Below are positions 1 through 13,125 of a stretch of 64,000 nt of DNA, piece by piece (the first letter of the stretch is position 1; every line of letters begins with the position of its first letter). Both the position numbers and the translations under genes were made by a program. Origin of the DNA: Ascidia mentula. Its lineage: Eukaryota > Chordata > Ascidiacea > Phlebobranchia > Ascidiidae. Below the pieces are notes generated by a model. The model was not told the origin of the DNA and searched no databases. It was given only the letters and a program-made list of their open reading frames with translations. Location: the NCBI GenBank assembly GCA_947561715.1, contig OX387203.1:3658001-3722000 (forward strand). The letters run 5' to 3'.

Positions 1-61
1 GTGTATTTGTTCGTAAATAAACGATCATATTCGCTCACGGCCACAAGGGAGGTACTATGTG

Positions 62-287
62 CAGTGATTCCCAACCTTTTTGAGGTTGCGTACCACTTGG
101 AGGTAAAACAATTTCGACCCGTACCACGTAGTTCAGTGTTACAAAGTAACCTAGGGGATGAAGTAACAAATATTTCGAAATCACTTACGATTTCTTAAAT
201 TCGCAAATTACGAAATGGTGCACGCGTACGACCTGGAATGCCGTCGCCTACCACTAGGGTACGCATACCACCGGTTGGGAATTAGTG
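62..287. mobile_element. hAT-like MITE in ENPP intron 2 (third unit)
   Basis: Begins CAGTGATTCCCAACC and ends GGTTGGGAATTAGTG, an imperfect terminal inverted repeat. Its interior is rich in GTACCAC/GTACGC motifs, a composition common in non-autonomous hAT elements. No coding capacity. Equivalent copies sit at the same position in the other two units (10913-11133 and, with a degraded right end, about 5558-5753), so the insertion pre-dates the duplications. Confidence 0.6.
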
Positions 288-630
288 CATCCAGGTCATG
301 CTGTTATGTCACTGGCACAAAGTTTGTTGTTGTTTTATGTGTTATTTGTTATGTGTAATTTGCCTAAATTTCGTGATGGGGGGAATCATCGACCATCACT
401 CTTTGTGATATATTTGGATGCCCGACAAGGGAGGACCGATTCTTCGGTACCACCTGGTAAACGGACTGATTACAAATATATTCAGCTACAGCTAAAATGA
501 TAGCCCAGCTTCTTTCGTCGTTACGTCGCATCTTTGCATCTGCTGTTGGTGCTAATCACTCATGTAGAACGCGTGAACAAAAAAAAGCTTTTGCGAAATG
601 TCAGCAAAACTGTCAACACTAATTCGTTAC

Positions 631-1227
631 CTGTAGCCAAAGTTGTGTGGCATGGTCCTGTGTAAGTTGGAAAGGGAGGTCTAATGTACTTTGCTCGGAC
701 ACCGTTTTCTTGCAAATACTTGAAGGCGGAAATTTGACCTTCCTGCCCGGCATAATCATGTCTGATAAAACCTTGCTTAATTAATAATATATATCGTTGC
801 ATAACATGAGGGGTTATACAGTTATTTCGAAAACCCGAGTCGCGCGTTTTAATACAATGGTTTGATGGTAAGTATAATTTTACTTCCAAACAGTCGCGTA
901 CATCATTTCCTTTCCGCCACGTTTCCTGCTGTTTTATTCTCAAAAACATGCAAGATGGCATGACGCCAGTTTTGTACATCACCATTTTACTGTTTTCTAA
1001 TGTTTTGCCCGCGAAAAACAGTATCTTAAACCACAACTTGAGAGGTTTTTACGTTTTAAAAGTTTATTCGTTTGCGTCAAATCAGATCCACTATAGTTTT
1101 GGTCGACAATGCCATCTTACCTTGCACCATCGAATACAACCAAGAGCAGCTTGCTTGAGCTACAAAATCCCGTGCAGAAAACAAGCAATAGCAAATTCAG
1201 TGCTGCTTGATTGACTTTGCAAGTCAT
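631..1227 (-). CDS. ENPP4/5-like phosphodiesterase, third copy, exons 1-2 only (cut by window edge)
   Basis: Two exons are visible: 1227..1128 and 771..631. Exon 1 encodes a signal peptide followed by the first metal-binding aspartate in an FDG motif. Exon 2 carries the catalytic threonine in PTYTGPCH and ends in ATG, where the G codon is split by a phase-1 intron. Exon lengths (100 and 141 nt) are identical to those of the two complete copies. The exon 1 donor is GTGCAA here instead of GTACAA. Exon 3 would lie about 70 bases beyond the left edge, so whether this copy is functional cannot be judged. Confidence 0.8.
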
Positions 1228-1712
1228 TTTAGAAACAAAATTGCAGTAGTATTAGCTGCTATATGTTACTTTATGAGACTTTACAGAAAACTTAATTGTT
1301 TTCTGCAATTAAGTATCTGTTAATATTGCACCTCGTTTCGCCAACCATACCGTAAGCCTTAATTAGGTTTATGACTGTATGGTAGAGGAAACGTCAGATG
1401 AATGAAAAAGCATGTTTCGACAGAAGAGTGTTTCAACAGCAACGCAACCGAACAAATATTAGCGATATCACTAAAATCTTGTTTGTGGGCATCGAAATGT
1501 AAATATTAATCAGGACGCAGAAACATGTGCACATCAATCTTCTTTAATCATTTTCTCCCTTTTATTCGTATTTTTATTCATTTAAATCACAGGTAGCCAC
1601 GTCATTGTTCTATTTGATTAATGCCATAGTTCAACGCCTTGGGAGCCGGAATTTCCTCCTTGTTCGAAGCATTTCGTGTGCAGCAATTCTTAGGATTATT
1701 TCGATGGTTTGG

Positions 1713-4700
1713 TCACACGGATTTTTTAGTGGGCTGAGGAGTAGATCTGGCAGCAGAAACTTGTTTAAATTGCCACACAGCAAAACACAACCCCATAAAA
1801 GATAACGCCATAAGTACAACTGGTGTTATATCTTGCGCCATAAAATCAACGGCTTGAACGAGTGTTGGTGCAAGGACATCCAATGAACCGTTGTTTGGGG
1901 CGGGGGTCAGTCCAAGGAGGTATGACATCAAGGAGTAAACATGTATGGAGTCAAATCCATCCACTGTCAGGTTTTTCTGCAGAAAAACATATAGGGTTTG
2001 CTGACGATGTAGCGCTTGTGATTTGGACTCTATGATCGCCAAAATCGTTTGTAATATTTAGTAGAATGACGCATGGTTGCTTTAGGCAATATTTAAAGAC
2101 ATTTAATTTACTGAGGCACATCTCTGCAAAAAAATCCTTTATTTTTATCATAGGACGATTGTAAACTTGATGCAAGCAATTTGTTGCTCGTGGGTTTGAG
2201 TCCCGGTGGGGTTTGAACAAATTGCGCAACCACAGGTGACTTCGTATTGCTTGCATGTTGCAGCCCATGTTATTTGATCTCGTCTAACCAACCTTAAATG
2301 AGGGTCCGATACTGAAATAGATTCCGTACATGTCGGTTATATTATTGTCGTAACCGTGTTGACCCTTTTCGTCATGGAATCCTGGAAACATCTGAAACAT
2401 ATCGCAAAGTATATTGTACGTTTTGTGCTAAAACGATTTCCCCAATTTTGTAGTTTTAATGAAAGCTGTTGCGATTCATATGGATGTTTCTGTTGTTATT
2501 GAAACGCTATGAAGGAAAAGTCTGCAGTGTCGCTAAAAATGTTTTCATTATCGTGTATTAGACTCTATTTCATCACATTAGGCAATTCCACACTTAAATT
2601 GGATGCGATATTTGTAAATAAATATATTTTGGCATATTACTGGTCAAGTGTTTAAAGCAGTGTTTCCCACTGGTGGTACGCGACGAGATTTCAGGTGGTA
2701 CGCGAGCACCTTTCCGGATATAATTCGAATTTAAAAAATAGTAAGTGATCTTAAAATGTTTGTTACTTCATCCCCTAGGTTACTTTGTAACACTCAACTA
2801 GGTGGTACGCGTCATTTTTCCCCTCCAAGTGGTACGCAAGCACAAAAAGGTTGAGTATCACTGGTTTAAAGGATGTAATCCTCCAGTTCAGACCATAGAC
2901 CGCGGCACAAATTTGGCTTATCTAGTTTTTAAAATTGCATCGCCTCTTGAGGAAGTTGTTCGTATTGCAGCAGTTTATTGTAATTTGATTGTCCGCTTTT
3001 GCTATTCGGTTACGGTATTTGAACGTAACCTTTGCTGATAGAAGAAAATCCATAACTGTTATTGTGTGAACACTTTTTTACTGCCTTATAGCAAATAACT
3101 TGTTTTTTCTTTCATCGCCAACGTTCGTGTGGCTTCTGTTTTTGTATTATGCAATGGTCTTAAACCTGGACTGCTGGGAATCTTGAGGAAATATTCATTA
3201 ATGGCTTTGCATTTTCAGATGTTCGGGATATCAACAACTGGTAAGACCCATTACTGTAGTCAACCCTTCTCGCAGAACAAATTTCGCTGTTTGTGGAATG
3301 GTCGTAAGACTCTCCTAGATGTAAGCAATATGTTGATGCATCTCACCTCATAAAGTTTGTATCCTTTGTGTGCAAGAAGGAATATTGACGTCACTCTTTC
3401 GTGTTTGAAATGCCACCTTTCCGGCATTTCGTCTTTTAGGTAAACGTCCATCTTTAAATTTGCATCTGAAATTTGTTATTTTAAAGCTAAGATGTTAATC
3501 ATATTAAGCAATTTCAAACACAACTGTGTGCATTCTTTGAAGTAGTAAACTCCCATGTTTGTGCACATATGAAATTTGTTTCATATACTATTTTGGTTAA
3601 ATTCTATTGCACCTATAATTTATTTTACAAGACATGTTATTGATAAAAGTTTACCAATATTTGTCATGTAGAACATATATAATGCTACCACTGCCACATG
3701 CTATGAATATACATCGTTTTTTTGCGACATTCAATACCTTTAAGTTGTCTATACACGTTCATAAGCTCTCCGGGCTTTGGTTCGACGAAACCATTCGTTC
3801 CCGTGCAGTACAAGTAATCCAACTGCTCATTACTGACATGCTTTAATACAGATATCGTATCCTCGTCTTTTATGCTCGTGTCCACTTCAGTCACTCCGTG
3901 GTCGCTGCAACAATGCCAAATAAAACGATCTGTAACATCTTGTTTTATGTGGTAATTTCTGCAGCAATGTAAAGCCAACATACGCCGATACCTCGATATT
4001 AGTCCAAGGCCGCATATCTGTATTTCTATTAAAATAAGTTTTGTCGTCGGGAAATACCCACCTTGATATCCTCTGTCACAATGTAACAGCAACAAAACAG
4101 AGCAATCAGTGATGTACAACTTTGCAGTTAAGTGAGTACACATGAAAGTTTAGTCTGCATTTACACACAAATGCTACAGAACGTTGTCAAATACCTTGCT
4201 AATATATGGTGTCAGAAGCCGATTAAGGTTATACCTGGTAATAATGATGTCCAGTTCCTCGGACAAACCCGATGATTTCACTTTGTCCAACATATAGAAA
4301 ATAGTGCGATTCACCTTCGGCAAGACATCATTTATTATCAAGGACGACCAGGGTCCGTGCGTGTGGCATAGATTGTCCGGCTGAAAAAAATGTGTGAGCG
4401 GTTTTTTTTTATTGGGTCTGGAGCCATTTTTACGTATATTTACTCATCAAAAAATCGCAACATAGACGGAAGAAATTCTGAAAAAGTAAGTCCTGGCTAT
4501 GGTAGTTATCGATAAATCAACGCGACTTTGAAGTCCAGCACCCACAAAAAAATTGATTTGATTACTTAACCGTCTGCCGTGGGACCAATAAAGGTTGACG
4601 CGAGGTAATTCAAAATCACAAAACCTACCTATATGCCAGCTAGATTGCTTTATCAATACACATCGCAAAGTAATTTGTTGTCACACAGAAAAAGACAATG

Positions 4701-6638
4701 CCTATCGGAGGGCAAGACTCTCAGATTACTGAGGAGGTCCAACTAAGTTTAAACACATAGCCTAATTTTGTCCTAAAAGTTATATCTAGGAAAGGTATTA
4801 ACATGTTATGCAGTGTTCTGTGAAAATAACATTTTCGTTCAAAACGCAAAACCTACAAGTGTGAAGTAAGCCACCACCAGGTCAAGATCGTGCTCAGTGA
4901 ACCATGACAGAAATTCATCCACGTGACCTCGCCAGTCTTCTTCTCCGTTCGCTATTTCTTCCGTCATAAGTCGTCGAAAAGTCGCAGTGCGACCTCCAAT
5001 TTTTGCGTAGCTGCCCGGGTAATGGTGTGCTCCACTTTTTAAACCCTGGCCGCAGTCAAATAAGTTACGATGGATACCGTAAAACTACCTGTAAACATCT
5101 GTTATGCCAAGTTCAACATGGTGCTATAAAATGAGATTCTATAGGGAGGCCTTTTTGAACATTTCACTGTTCAACAGCATGGTGCTATTTAATTGGCTAA
5201 GTGATTTGTTGGCACAAGTATATTTAGCACATCAAATGCAAGCTATACGTTTGCCTAACCTGTTTAACAGCTGTTATCCAAATAGGTTCACCACCGTTGT
5301 CCCACCAATAATCTGTTTTATACGTTGGAAAATAGTCATAACCGGGCGAAAGCCCACTTGTATTCATCATGCAGTTTGTGATAACTCCGTGTGATTCGAC
5401 GTACATACCTACAGGAAATCGGATACAAGCACATTTCATGCAAAGGAGTTCTAAAGTTTTTGCTACCTTGCCCCCAAACGTGTATTTGTTCGTAAATAAA
5501 CGATCATATTCACTCACGGCCACCAGGGGAGATTTTACAGGGTGGAGGTACTATGTGCAGTGATTCCCAACCTTTTTAAGGTTGCGTACCACTTGGAGGT
5601 AAAACAATTTCGACCCGTACCACGTAGTTCAGTGTTACCAAGTAATCTAGAGGATGAAGTAACAAATATTTCGAAATCACTTCCGATTTTATAAATTCGC
5701 AAAATACGAAAGGTGCACGCGTACCACCTGGAATGCCGTCGCATGCCACTAGTATAACACAAGTTTGTCGTTGTTTTATTTGTTATGTGTAATTTGCCTA
5801 AATTTCGTGATGGGGGAAATCATCGTCCATCACTCTTTGTCAGTTATTTTGGATACCCAACAAGGGAGGACCGATTCTTCGGTACCACCTGGTAAACGGA
5901 CTGATTACAAATATATTCATCTACAGCTGAAATGATAGCCCAGCTTCTTTCGCATCTTTACGCCAGCTGTTGGTGCTAATCACTCATGTAGAAAGCGTGA
6001 ACAAACTTTTGCGCAATGTCAGCAAAACTGTCAGCACTAATTCGTTACCTGTAGCCAAAGTTGTGTGGCATGGTCCTGTGTAAGTTGGAAAGGGAGGTCT
6101 AATGTACTTTGCTCGGACACCGTTTTCTTTCAAATACTTGAAGGCGGAAATTTGACCTTCATGTCCGGCATAATCATGTCTGATAAAACCTTGCTTAATT
6201 AATAATATATATCGTTGCATAACATGAGGGGTTATACAGTTATTTCGAAAACCCGAGTCGCGCGTTTTAATACAATGGTTTGATGGGTAAGTATAAGTTT
6301 ACTTCGAAACAGTCGCGTACGTCATTTCCTATGCGCCACGTTTCCTGCTGTTTTTATCAAAAAAATGCTAGATGGCATGACGCCATTAATGTACATCACC
6401 ATTTTACTGTTTTTTAATGTTTTGCCCGCGAAAAGACAGTATCTTAAACCACAACTTGAGGATTTTTACGTAGTTTATTTGTTTGCGGCAAATCAGATCC
6501 ACTATAGTTTTGGTCGACAATCACATCTTACCTTGTACCATCGAATACAACCAAAAGCAGCTTGCTTGAGCTACAAAATCCCGTGCAGACAACAAGCAAC
6601 ATCAAATTCAGTGCTGCTTGATTGACTTTGCAAGTCAT
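1713..6638 (-). CDS. ENPP4/5-like ectonucleotide pyrophosphatase/phosphodiesterase, middle copy
   Basis: Nine exons: 6638..6539, 6189..6049, 5408..5260, 5045..4857, 4380..4235, 3904..3738, 3465..3347, 2391..2293 and 1976..1713, giving 457 residues. This is close to ENPP4 and ENPP5, which are about 450-480 residues. The protein has a signal peptide and then an alkaline-phosphatase-fold catalytic domain. The family's metal ligands and catalytic residues are all present: Asp in FDG, Thr in PTYTGPCH, Asn in ESHGVITN, PDNLCH, SDHG and GQHGYDN. The PERWHF and TPAPNNG motifs are also family signatures. A hydrophobic C-terminal segment (ITPVVLMALSFMGLCFAVW) indicates a type I membrane ectoenzyme that hydrolyses nucleotide or phosphodiester substrates outside the cell. 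The exact paralogue and substrate are not determinable. The residue before PDNLCH is Leu (TTCACACTT donor side), against His in the first copy. Confidence 0.87.
2658..2863. mobile_element. Non-autonomous hAT-like element with 8-bp target duplication (middle unit, intron 7)
   Basis: The element begins CAGTGTTTCCCAC and ends GAGTATCACTG. It is flanked on both sides by GTTTAAAG (2650-2657 and 2864-2871), a perfect 8-bp target-site duplication typical of hAT transposons. It is 206 bp long with no ORF and contains repeated GGTGGTACGCG-type motifs. Confidence 0.75.
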
Positions 6639-7111
6639 TTTAGAAACAAAATTGCAGTGGTATTAGCTGCTATATGTTACTTTATGAGAGCTGTTTTCTG
6701 CAATTAAGTATCTGTTAATATTGCACCTACGTTTCGCCAACCATACCGTAAGCCTTAATTAGGTTTATGACTGTATGGTAGAGGAAACGTCAGATGAATG
6801 AAAAAGCATGTTTCGACAGAAGAGTGTTTCAACAGCAACACAACCGAACACATATTAGCGATATCACGAAAAAAAACTTGTTTGTGGGCATCGAAATGTA
6901 AATATTAATCAGGACGCAGAAACATGTGCACATCAATCTTCTTTAATCATTTTCTCCCTTTCATTCGTATTTTTATTCATTTAAATCACAGGTAACCACG
7001 TCATTGTTTTATTTGATTAATGCCATAGTTCAACGCCTTGGGAGCCGGAATTTCTTCCTTGTTCGAAGCATTTCGTGTGCAGCAATTCTTAGGATTATTT
7101 CGATGGTTTGG

Positions 7112-10100
7112 TCACACGGATTTTTTAGTGGGCTGAGGAGTAGATCTGGCAGCAGAAACTTGTTTAAATTGCCACACAACAAAACACAGCCCCATAAAAG
7201 ATAACGCCGTAAGTACAAATGGTGTTATATCTTGCGTCATAAAATCAACGGCTTGAACGAGTGTTGGTGCAAGGACATCCAATGAACCGTTGTTTGGCGC
7301 GGGGGTCAGTCCAAGGAGATATGACATCAAGGAGTAAACATGTATGGAGTCAAATCCATCCACTGTCAGGTTTTTCTGGAGGAAAACACATAGGGTTTGC
7401 AGACTGTGCTATGCTGATAATTCGGACTCTATGGTCGCCAATATCGCTTGTAATAGTTAGTAGAATGACTCATGGTTGTGTAATTTACTAAGGGACATCC
7501 CTGCAATAAATTCCTTTATGTTTGCCAAAGGTCGATTGTGAACTTGATGCAAACAATTTGTTGCTCGAGGGTTCGAGTCCCGGTGGGGTTTGAACAAAAT
7601 GCGCAATCACAGGTGACTTCGTATTGCTGGCATGTTGAAGCCCTTGTTATTCGATCTCGTCTAACCAACCTTAAATGAGGGTCCGATACTGAAATAGATT
7701 CCGTACATGTCGGTTATATTGTTGTCGTAACCGTGTTGACCCTTTTCGTTATGGAATCCTGGAAACATCTGAAACGTAACGCAAAGTATGTTGTACGTTT
7801 ACGTAAAACAATTACACCAATTTTGTGGTTTGATAAAAGCTCTTGCGCTTTATTTGGACGTTTCTGTTGTTATTAAACCGCTATACTCTTCGTCACATTG
7901 GGCAATTTCACACTTAAATGCGATAGTGGATGCGATAGTGTTTAAAGCAGTGTTTCCCAACCGCTGGTACGCGACGGCCTTTCAGGTGGTACGCGAGCAC
8001 CGTTTTATAATTAGCGGATATAGTTCGAAATTTAAAAAATCGTATGTGATATAAACTTCATCCCTTAGGTTACTTTGTAACACTCAACTAGGTGGTACGC
8101 GTCATTTTTCACCCTCCAAGTGGTGCGCAAGCACAAAAAGGTTGGGAATCACTGGTTTAAAGGTGGTAATCCTCCAGTTCGAACCATAGACCGCGGCCCA
8201 AATTCGGCTCATCTAGTTTTTAAATTTGGCACGCCAGGGTTTGGTATAAAATTGCATCGCCTCTTGAGAAAGTTGTTCATATTGCAGCAGTTAATTGTAA
8301 TTTGATTGTCCGTTTTTGCTATTCGGTTACGGTATTTAAACGTAACTTTTTGTGATAGAAGGAAGTCCATAACTGTTATTGTGTTTTGTCTACCTCATGG
8401 CAAATAACCTGCGTCATCGCACACGTTCGTGCGGCTTCTGTTTTTTAAATACCGTTTTTGTATTATGCAATGATCATAAACCTGGACTGTTTCCTGGACG
8501 GAAATATTCATCAATGGCTTTGCATTTTCAGATGTTTGGCCGCAGAGAGATATCAACAACTGATAAGACCCATTACTGTAGTCAACCCTTCTCGTAGGAC
8601 GAATTTCGCTAATTGTTGAATAGATGTAAGCAATATGTTGATGTAACTTGCCTCGTAAAGTTTGTATCCTTTGTGGGCAAGAAGGAATATTGACGTCACT
8701 CTTTCATGGTTGAAATGCCACCTTTCCGGCATTTCGTCTTTCAGGTAAACGTCCATCTTTAAATTTGCATCTGAAATTTGTTAGTTTAAAGCTTAGATGC
8801 TGATCATATTAAGCGATTCCAAAGACAACTGTGTTTATCATTAGTGTTGCTGTTAAATATACACAGCATATTAACATGTCCCGCATTTAACTTTTTCTTC
8901 TTTAAAGTAGTAAACTCCCAAGTTTCCTGCACCTATGAAATTTGTTTCATATACTATTTTCAATAAATTCTATTTCACTATTGATTAAATTTACAAGACA
9001 TGTTGTTAAAGAAAGTTTACCAATATTTGTCATGAAGAACATATATTTTGCTACCACTGCCACATGCTATGAATTTACATCGTTTTTGCGACATTCAATA
9101 CCTTTAAGTTGTCTATACACGTTCATAAGCTCTCCGGGCTTTGGTTCGACGAAACCATTCGTTCCCATGCAGTACAAGTAATCCAACTGCTCAATACTGA
9201 CGTGCTTTAACACAGATATCGTATCCTCGTCTTTTATGCTCGTGTCCACTTCAGTCAATCCGTGGTCGCTGCAACAATGCCAAATAAATTGATCTGGAAC
9301 ATCTTTTTTTGCGTGGTAATTTCTGCAGCAATGTAAAGCCAACAATCGCTGGCACCTCATATTAGTCCAATGTCGCATATCTGTATTTCTATTATAATAA
9401 GTTTCGTCGACGGGAAATACCCACCATGCAATCCTTTGTCACAGACTCACAATGTAACAATAACAAAACAGAGCAATTAGTAATGCATAACTTTACAGTC
9501 GAGTGAGCACACATGAAAGTTTAGTCGAATACTTTGCAATAAATATATGGTGTCAGAATGTATAGTATATATATATATATAAGGTTGTATACCTGGTAAT
9601 AATGATGTCAAGTTCCTCGGACAAACCCGATGATTTCACTTTGTCCAACATATAGAAAATAGTGCGATTCACCTTCGGCAAGACATCATTTATTATCAAG
9701 GACGACCAGGGTCCGTGCGTGTGGCATAGATTGTCCGGCTGAAAAAAATGTGTGAGCGGTTTTTTTTTATTGGGTCTGGAGCCATTTTTACGTATATTTA
9801 CTCATCAAAAAATCGCAACATAGACGGAACAAATTCTGAAAAAGTAAGTCCTGGCTATGGTAGTTATCGATAAATCAACGTGACTTTGAAGTCCAGCACC
9901 CACAAAAAAATTGATTTGTTTACTTTACCGTCTGCCGTGGGACCAATAAAGGTTGACGCGAGGTAATTCAAAATCACAAAACCTACCTATATGCCAGCTA
10001 GATTGCTTCATCAATACACATTACAAAGTAATTTGTTGTCACACAGAAAAAGACAATGCCTATCGGAGGGCAAGACTCTCAGATTACTGAGTAGGTCCTA

Positions 10101-12060
10101 AGTTTAAATACATAGCCAAATTTTGTTCTAAAAATTATATCTAGGAAAGGTATTAACATGTTATGCAGTGTTCTGTGAAAATAACATTTTCGTTCAAAAC
10201 GCAAAACCTACGTGTGTGAAGTAAGCCACCACCAGGTCAAGATCGTTCTCAGTGAACCATGACAGAAATTCATCCACGTGACCTCGCCAGTCTTCTTCTC
10301 CGTTCGCTATTTCTTCCGTCATAAGTCGTCGAAAAGTCGCGGTGCGACCTCCAATTTTTGCGTAGCTGCCCGGGTAATGGTGTGCTCCACTTTTTAAACC
10401 CTGGCCGCAGTCAAATAAGTTACGATGGATACCGTAAAATTGCCTGTAAACATCTGTTATGCCAAGTTCAACATGGTGCTATAAAATGATATTCTATAGG
10501 GAGGCCTTTTTGAACATTTCACTGTTCAACAGCATGGTGCTATTTAATTGGCTAAGTGATTTGTGGGCACAAGTATATTTAGCACATCAAATGCAAGCTC
10601 TACATTTGCCTAACCTGTTTAACAGCTGTTATCCAAATAGGTTCACCACCGTTGTCCCACCAATAATCTGTTTTATACGTTGGAAAATAGTCACAACCGG
10701 GCGGAGGCTCACTCGTATTCATCATGCAGTTTGTGATAACTCCGTGTGATTCGACGTACAGACCTACAGGAAATCGGATACAAGCACATTTCATGCAAAG
10801 GAGTTCTAAAGTTTTTGCTATCTTGCCCCCAAAAGTGTATTTGTTCGTAAATAAACGATCATATTCACTCACGGCCATAAAGGGGAGATTTCACAGGGTG
10901 GAGGTACTATGTGCAGTGATTCCCAACCTTTTTGTGGTTGAGTACCACTTGGAGGTAAAACAATTTCGACCCGTACCACGTAGTTCAGTGTTACAAAGTA
11001 ACCTAGGGGATGAAGTAACAAATATTCCGAAATCACTTTCTTAAATTCGCAAATTACGAAATGGTGCACGCGTACCACCTGGAATGCCGTCGCCTACCAT
11101 TAGGGTACGCATACCACCGGTTGGGAATTAGTGCATCCAGTTCATGCTGTTATGTCACTGGCACAAAGTTTGTTGTTGTTTTATGTGTTATTTGTTATGT
11201 GTAATTTGCCTAAATTTCGTGATGGGGGAAATCATCGACCATCACTCTTTGTGATTTATTTTGGATGCCCGACAAGGGAGGACCGATTCTTCGGTACCAC
11301 CTGGTAAACGGACTGATTACAAATTTGTCCAGCTACAGCTAAAATGATAGCCCAGCTTCTTTCGCATCTTTACAACAGCTGTTGGTGCTAATCACTCATG
11401 TAGAACGCGTGAACAAACTTTTGCCCATTGTCAGCAAAACTGTCAACACTAATTCGTTACCTGTTGCCAAAGTTGTGTGGCATGGTCCTGTGTAAGTTGG
11501 AAAGGGAGGTCTAATGTATTTTGCTCGGACACCGTTTTCCTGCAAATACTTGAAGGCGGAAATTTGACCTTCATGTCCGGCATAATCATGTCTGATAAAA
11601 CCTTGCTTAATTAATAATATATATATCGTTGCATAACATGAGGGGTTATACAGTTATTTCGAAAACCCGAGTCGCGCGTTTCAATACAATGGTGTGATGG
11701 TAAGTATAAGTTTACTTCCAAACAGTCGCGTACATCATTTCCTATCCGCCACGTTTCCTGCTGATTTTTTGTCAAAAACTTGCAAGATGGCATGACGCCA
11801 TTTATGCACATCACCATTTTACTTTTTTCTAATGTTTTGCCCGAGAAAAGACAGTAGCTTAAACCACGGCTTGAGAGGTTTTTACGTTTCAAAAGTTTAT
11901 TAGTTTGCGGCAAATCAGATCCACTATAGTTTTGGTCGACAATGACATCTTACCTTGTACCATCGAATACAATCAAGAGCAGCTTGCTTGAGCTACAAAA
12001 TCCCGTGCAGAAAACAAGCAATAGCAAATTCAGTGCTGCTTGATTGACTTTGCAAGCCAT
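7112..12060 (-). CDS. ENPP4/5-like ectonucleotide pyrophosphatase/phosphodiesterase, first copy
   Basis: Nine exons: 12060..11961, 11601..11461, 10763..10615, 10400..10212, 9738..9593, 9268..9102, 8770..8652, 7768..7670 and 7375..7112. All phases close to a 457-residue protein. Residues 1-25 are a signal peptide. Catalytic residues by position are Asp33 (FDG), nucleophile Thr71 (PTYTG), Asn92 (SHGVITN), Asp195 and His199 (PDNLCH), Asp243 and His244 (SDHG), and His349 (GQHGYDN); this is the full ENPP set of two-zinc ligands. A transmembrane helix spans about 420-438, followed by a short cytoplasmic tail. It differs from the middle copy in exon 7, where the donor is GC (GAG|GCAAGT) instead of GT. 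Nothing in the reading frame is broken, so I expect it to be active. Confidence 0.88.
7948..8154. mobile_element. Non-autonomous hAT-like element with 8-bp target duplication (first unit, intron 7)
   Basis: Orthologous to the element at 2658-2863, with the same GTTTAAAG duplications (7940-7947 and 8155-8162). Its terminal repeats are better preserved (CAGTGTTTCCCAACC and GGTTGGGAATCACTG). It is 207 bp and non-coding. Confidence 0.78.
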
Positions 12061-12222
12061 TTTAGAAACAAAATTGCAGTAGTATTAGCTGCTATATGTT
12101 ACTTTTTGAGAGCTGTTTTCTGCAATTAAGTATCTGTTAATATTGCACCTACGTTTCGTCAACCGTACCGTAAGCCTAATTAGAGTTATGACCGTATGGT
12201 AGACGAAACGTGAGATAAATGA

Positions 12223-13125
12223 AAGTATCAATATAACTAAATGTCTGAACAACAACATCTGCAAAATATCCAATGCTACGTAGGAGAATCGAAGAAATTT
12301 TTAAAACAAAAACTTACTGCCCTCTTCGCAACGAGAAACTGTTGTTTGCCTTATGCCCAAAGGCGTTATTTGTCCTTCTCTCTCATTAGGCCTGCGTCTT
12401 CTCCATATAAAAAGACCACTGAGCAAGTAGCAGTTCGCAAATTGGCAAAGAAAAGAACATAAATATTTGCGCCGCACACAATCAACCTAGCGTTCGAAGT
12501 TTGGTTGTCCAGACCACTGCATGGGTATAATCGATCAATGTTTGCAGACTTCCACAAATAAAGTTGTGCCGCCGATGTGACCCACCTACTGCAACCCCTT
12601 GTCGTGGGTGTCTGCTGAAGGTTTGAATGTATGTCCACTCGGGATATGTGGTCAAATGGAGACGTACCCGTTTTTGCATAATATCTGGGGCGGAAAGCAA
12701 AAGGAATGCGATTATCGCCCATTTAAGAATTATATAACTTATGTAATATTTTCGTGCACGTTGGAAATGTCAATTTCTTGCTCATTTTTTGTGTGATTTG
12801 CCATATTATTCACCAAGATTTCTAAGTCAATTCAACGTTGTTTTATGTGTGGCTGCTTTTAATCTATGTCGTGGGAAAACACGTGTCGCCCAACCTGGAA
12901 GTACACGGTTGACTGATTCTTCGTGTCCACTAAGTTTCACCGGCTGAACCAAATCATTGAGCAACGGAACGTATAGTGTTCTTTTTTTTGTTGCACCAGT
13001 TTTCTGTGCCGTTTTGTAAGTTATACATAACCTGTATATCCACCATACAACTATTTCAAAATAGTACATATAGAGTTTCATGTTTGCAGGGATTGTAAAC
13101 TGTATAGGGTTTTAGATTTCTGGAA
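12223..13125. other. Intergenic, between divergent ENPP and PDIA5 genes
   Basis: About 0.9 kb with no recognisable gene. The two flanking genes point away from each other, so both promoters are expected here, but I see no defined core element. A TTTGCAG|GG site at 13084-13090 lies 36 bases before the PDIA5 start codon. It could be a cis or spliced-leader acceptor, since tunicates trans-splice; this is only a suggestion. Confidence 0.5.

Larger units (their letters stand above)
1..12222 (-). repeat. Tandem triplication of a ~5.4 kb ENPP gene unit
   Basis: Three copies of the same unit lie head to tail. The start codons of the three gene copies are at 12060, 6638 and 1227, spaced 5,422 and 5,411 bases. 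Exons, introns and most intronic repeats are shared, with small indels and substitutions, so this is a segmental duplication and not retrocopying. Similarity between the copy upstream of 12060 and the equivalent stretches upstream of 6638 and 1227 stops near 12222, which marks the outer boundary. The third unit continues beyond base 1. Confidence 0.9.

Noticed and set aside
1605..1805. Plus-strand ORFs over the last ENPP exon (also 7004-7204)
   Set aside because: They are antisense to the C-terminal transmembrane exon; conservation between copies simply reflects the duplication.
12366..12722. 118-residue minus-strand ORF upstream of PDIA5
   Set aside because: No splice partners, no recognisable domain, and overlapping ORFs in other frames are similarly long.
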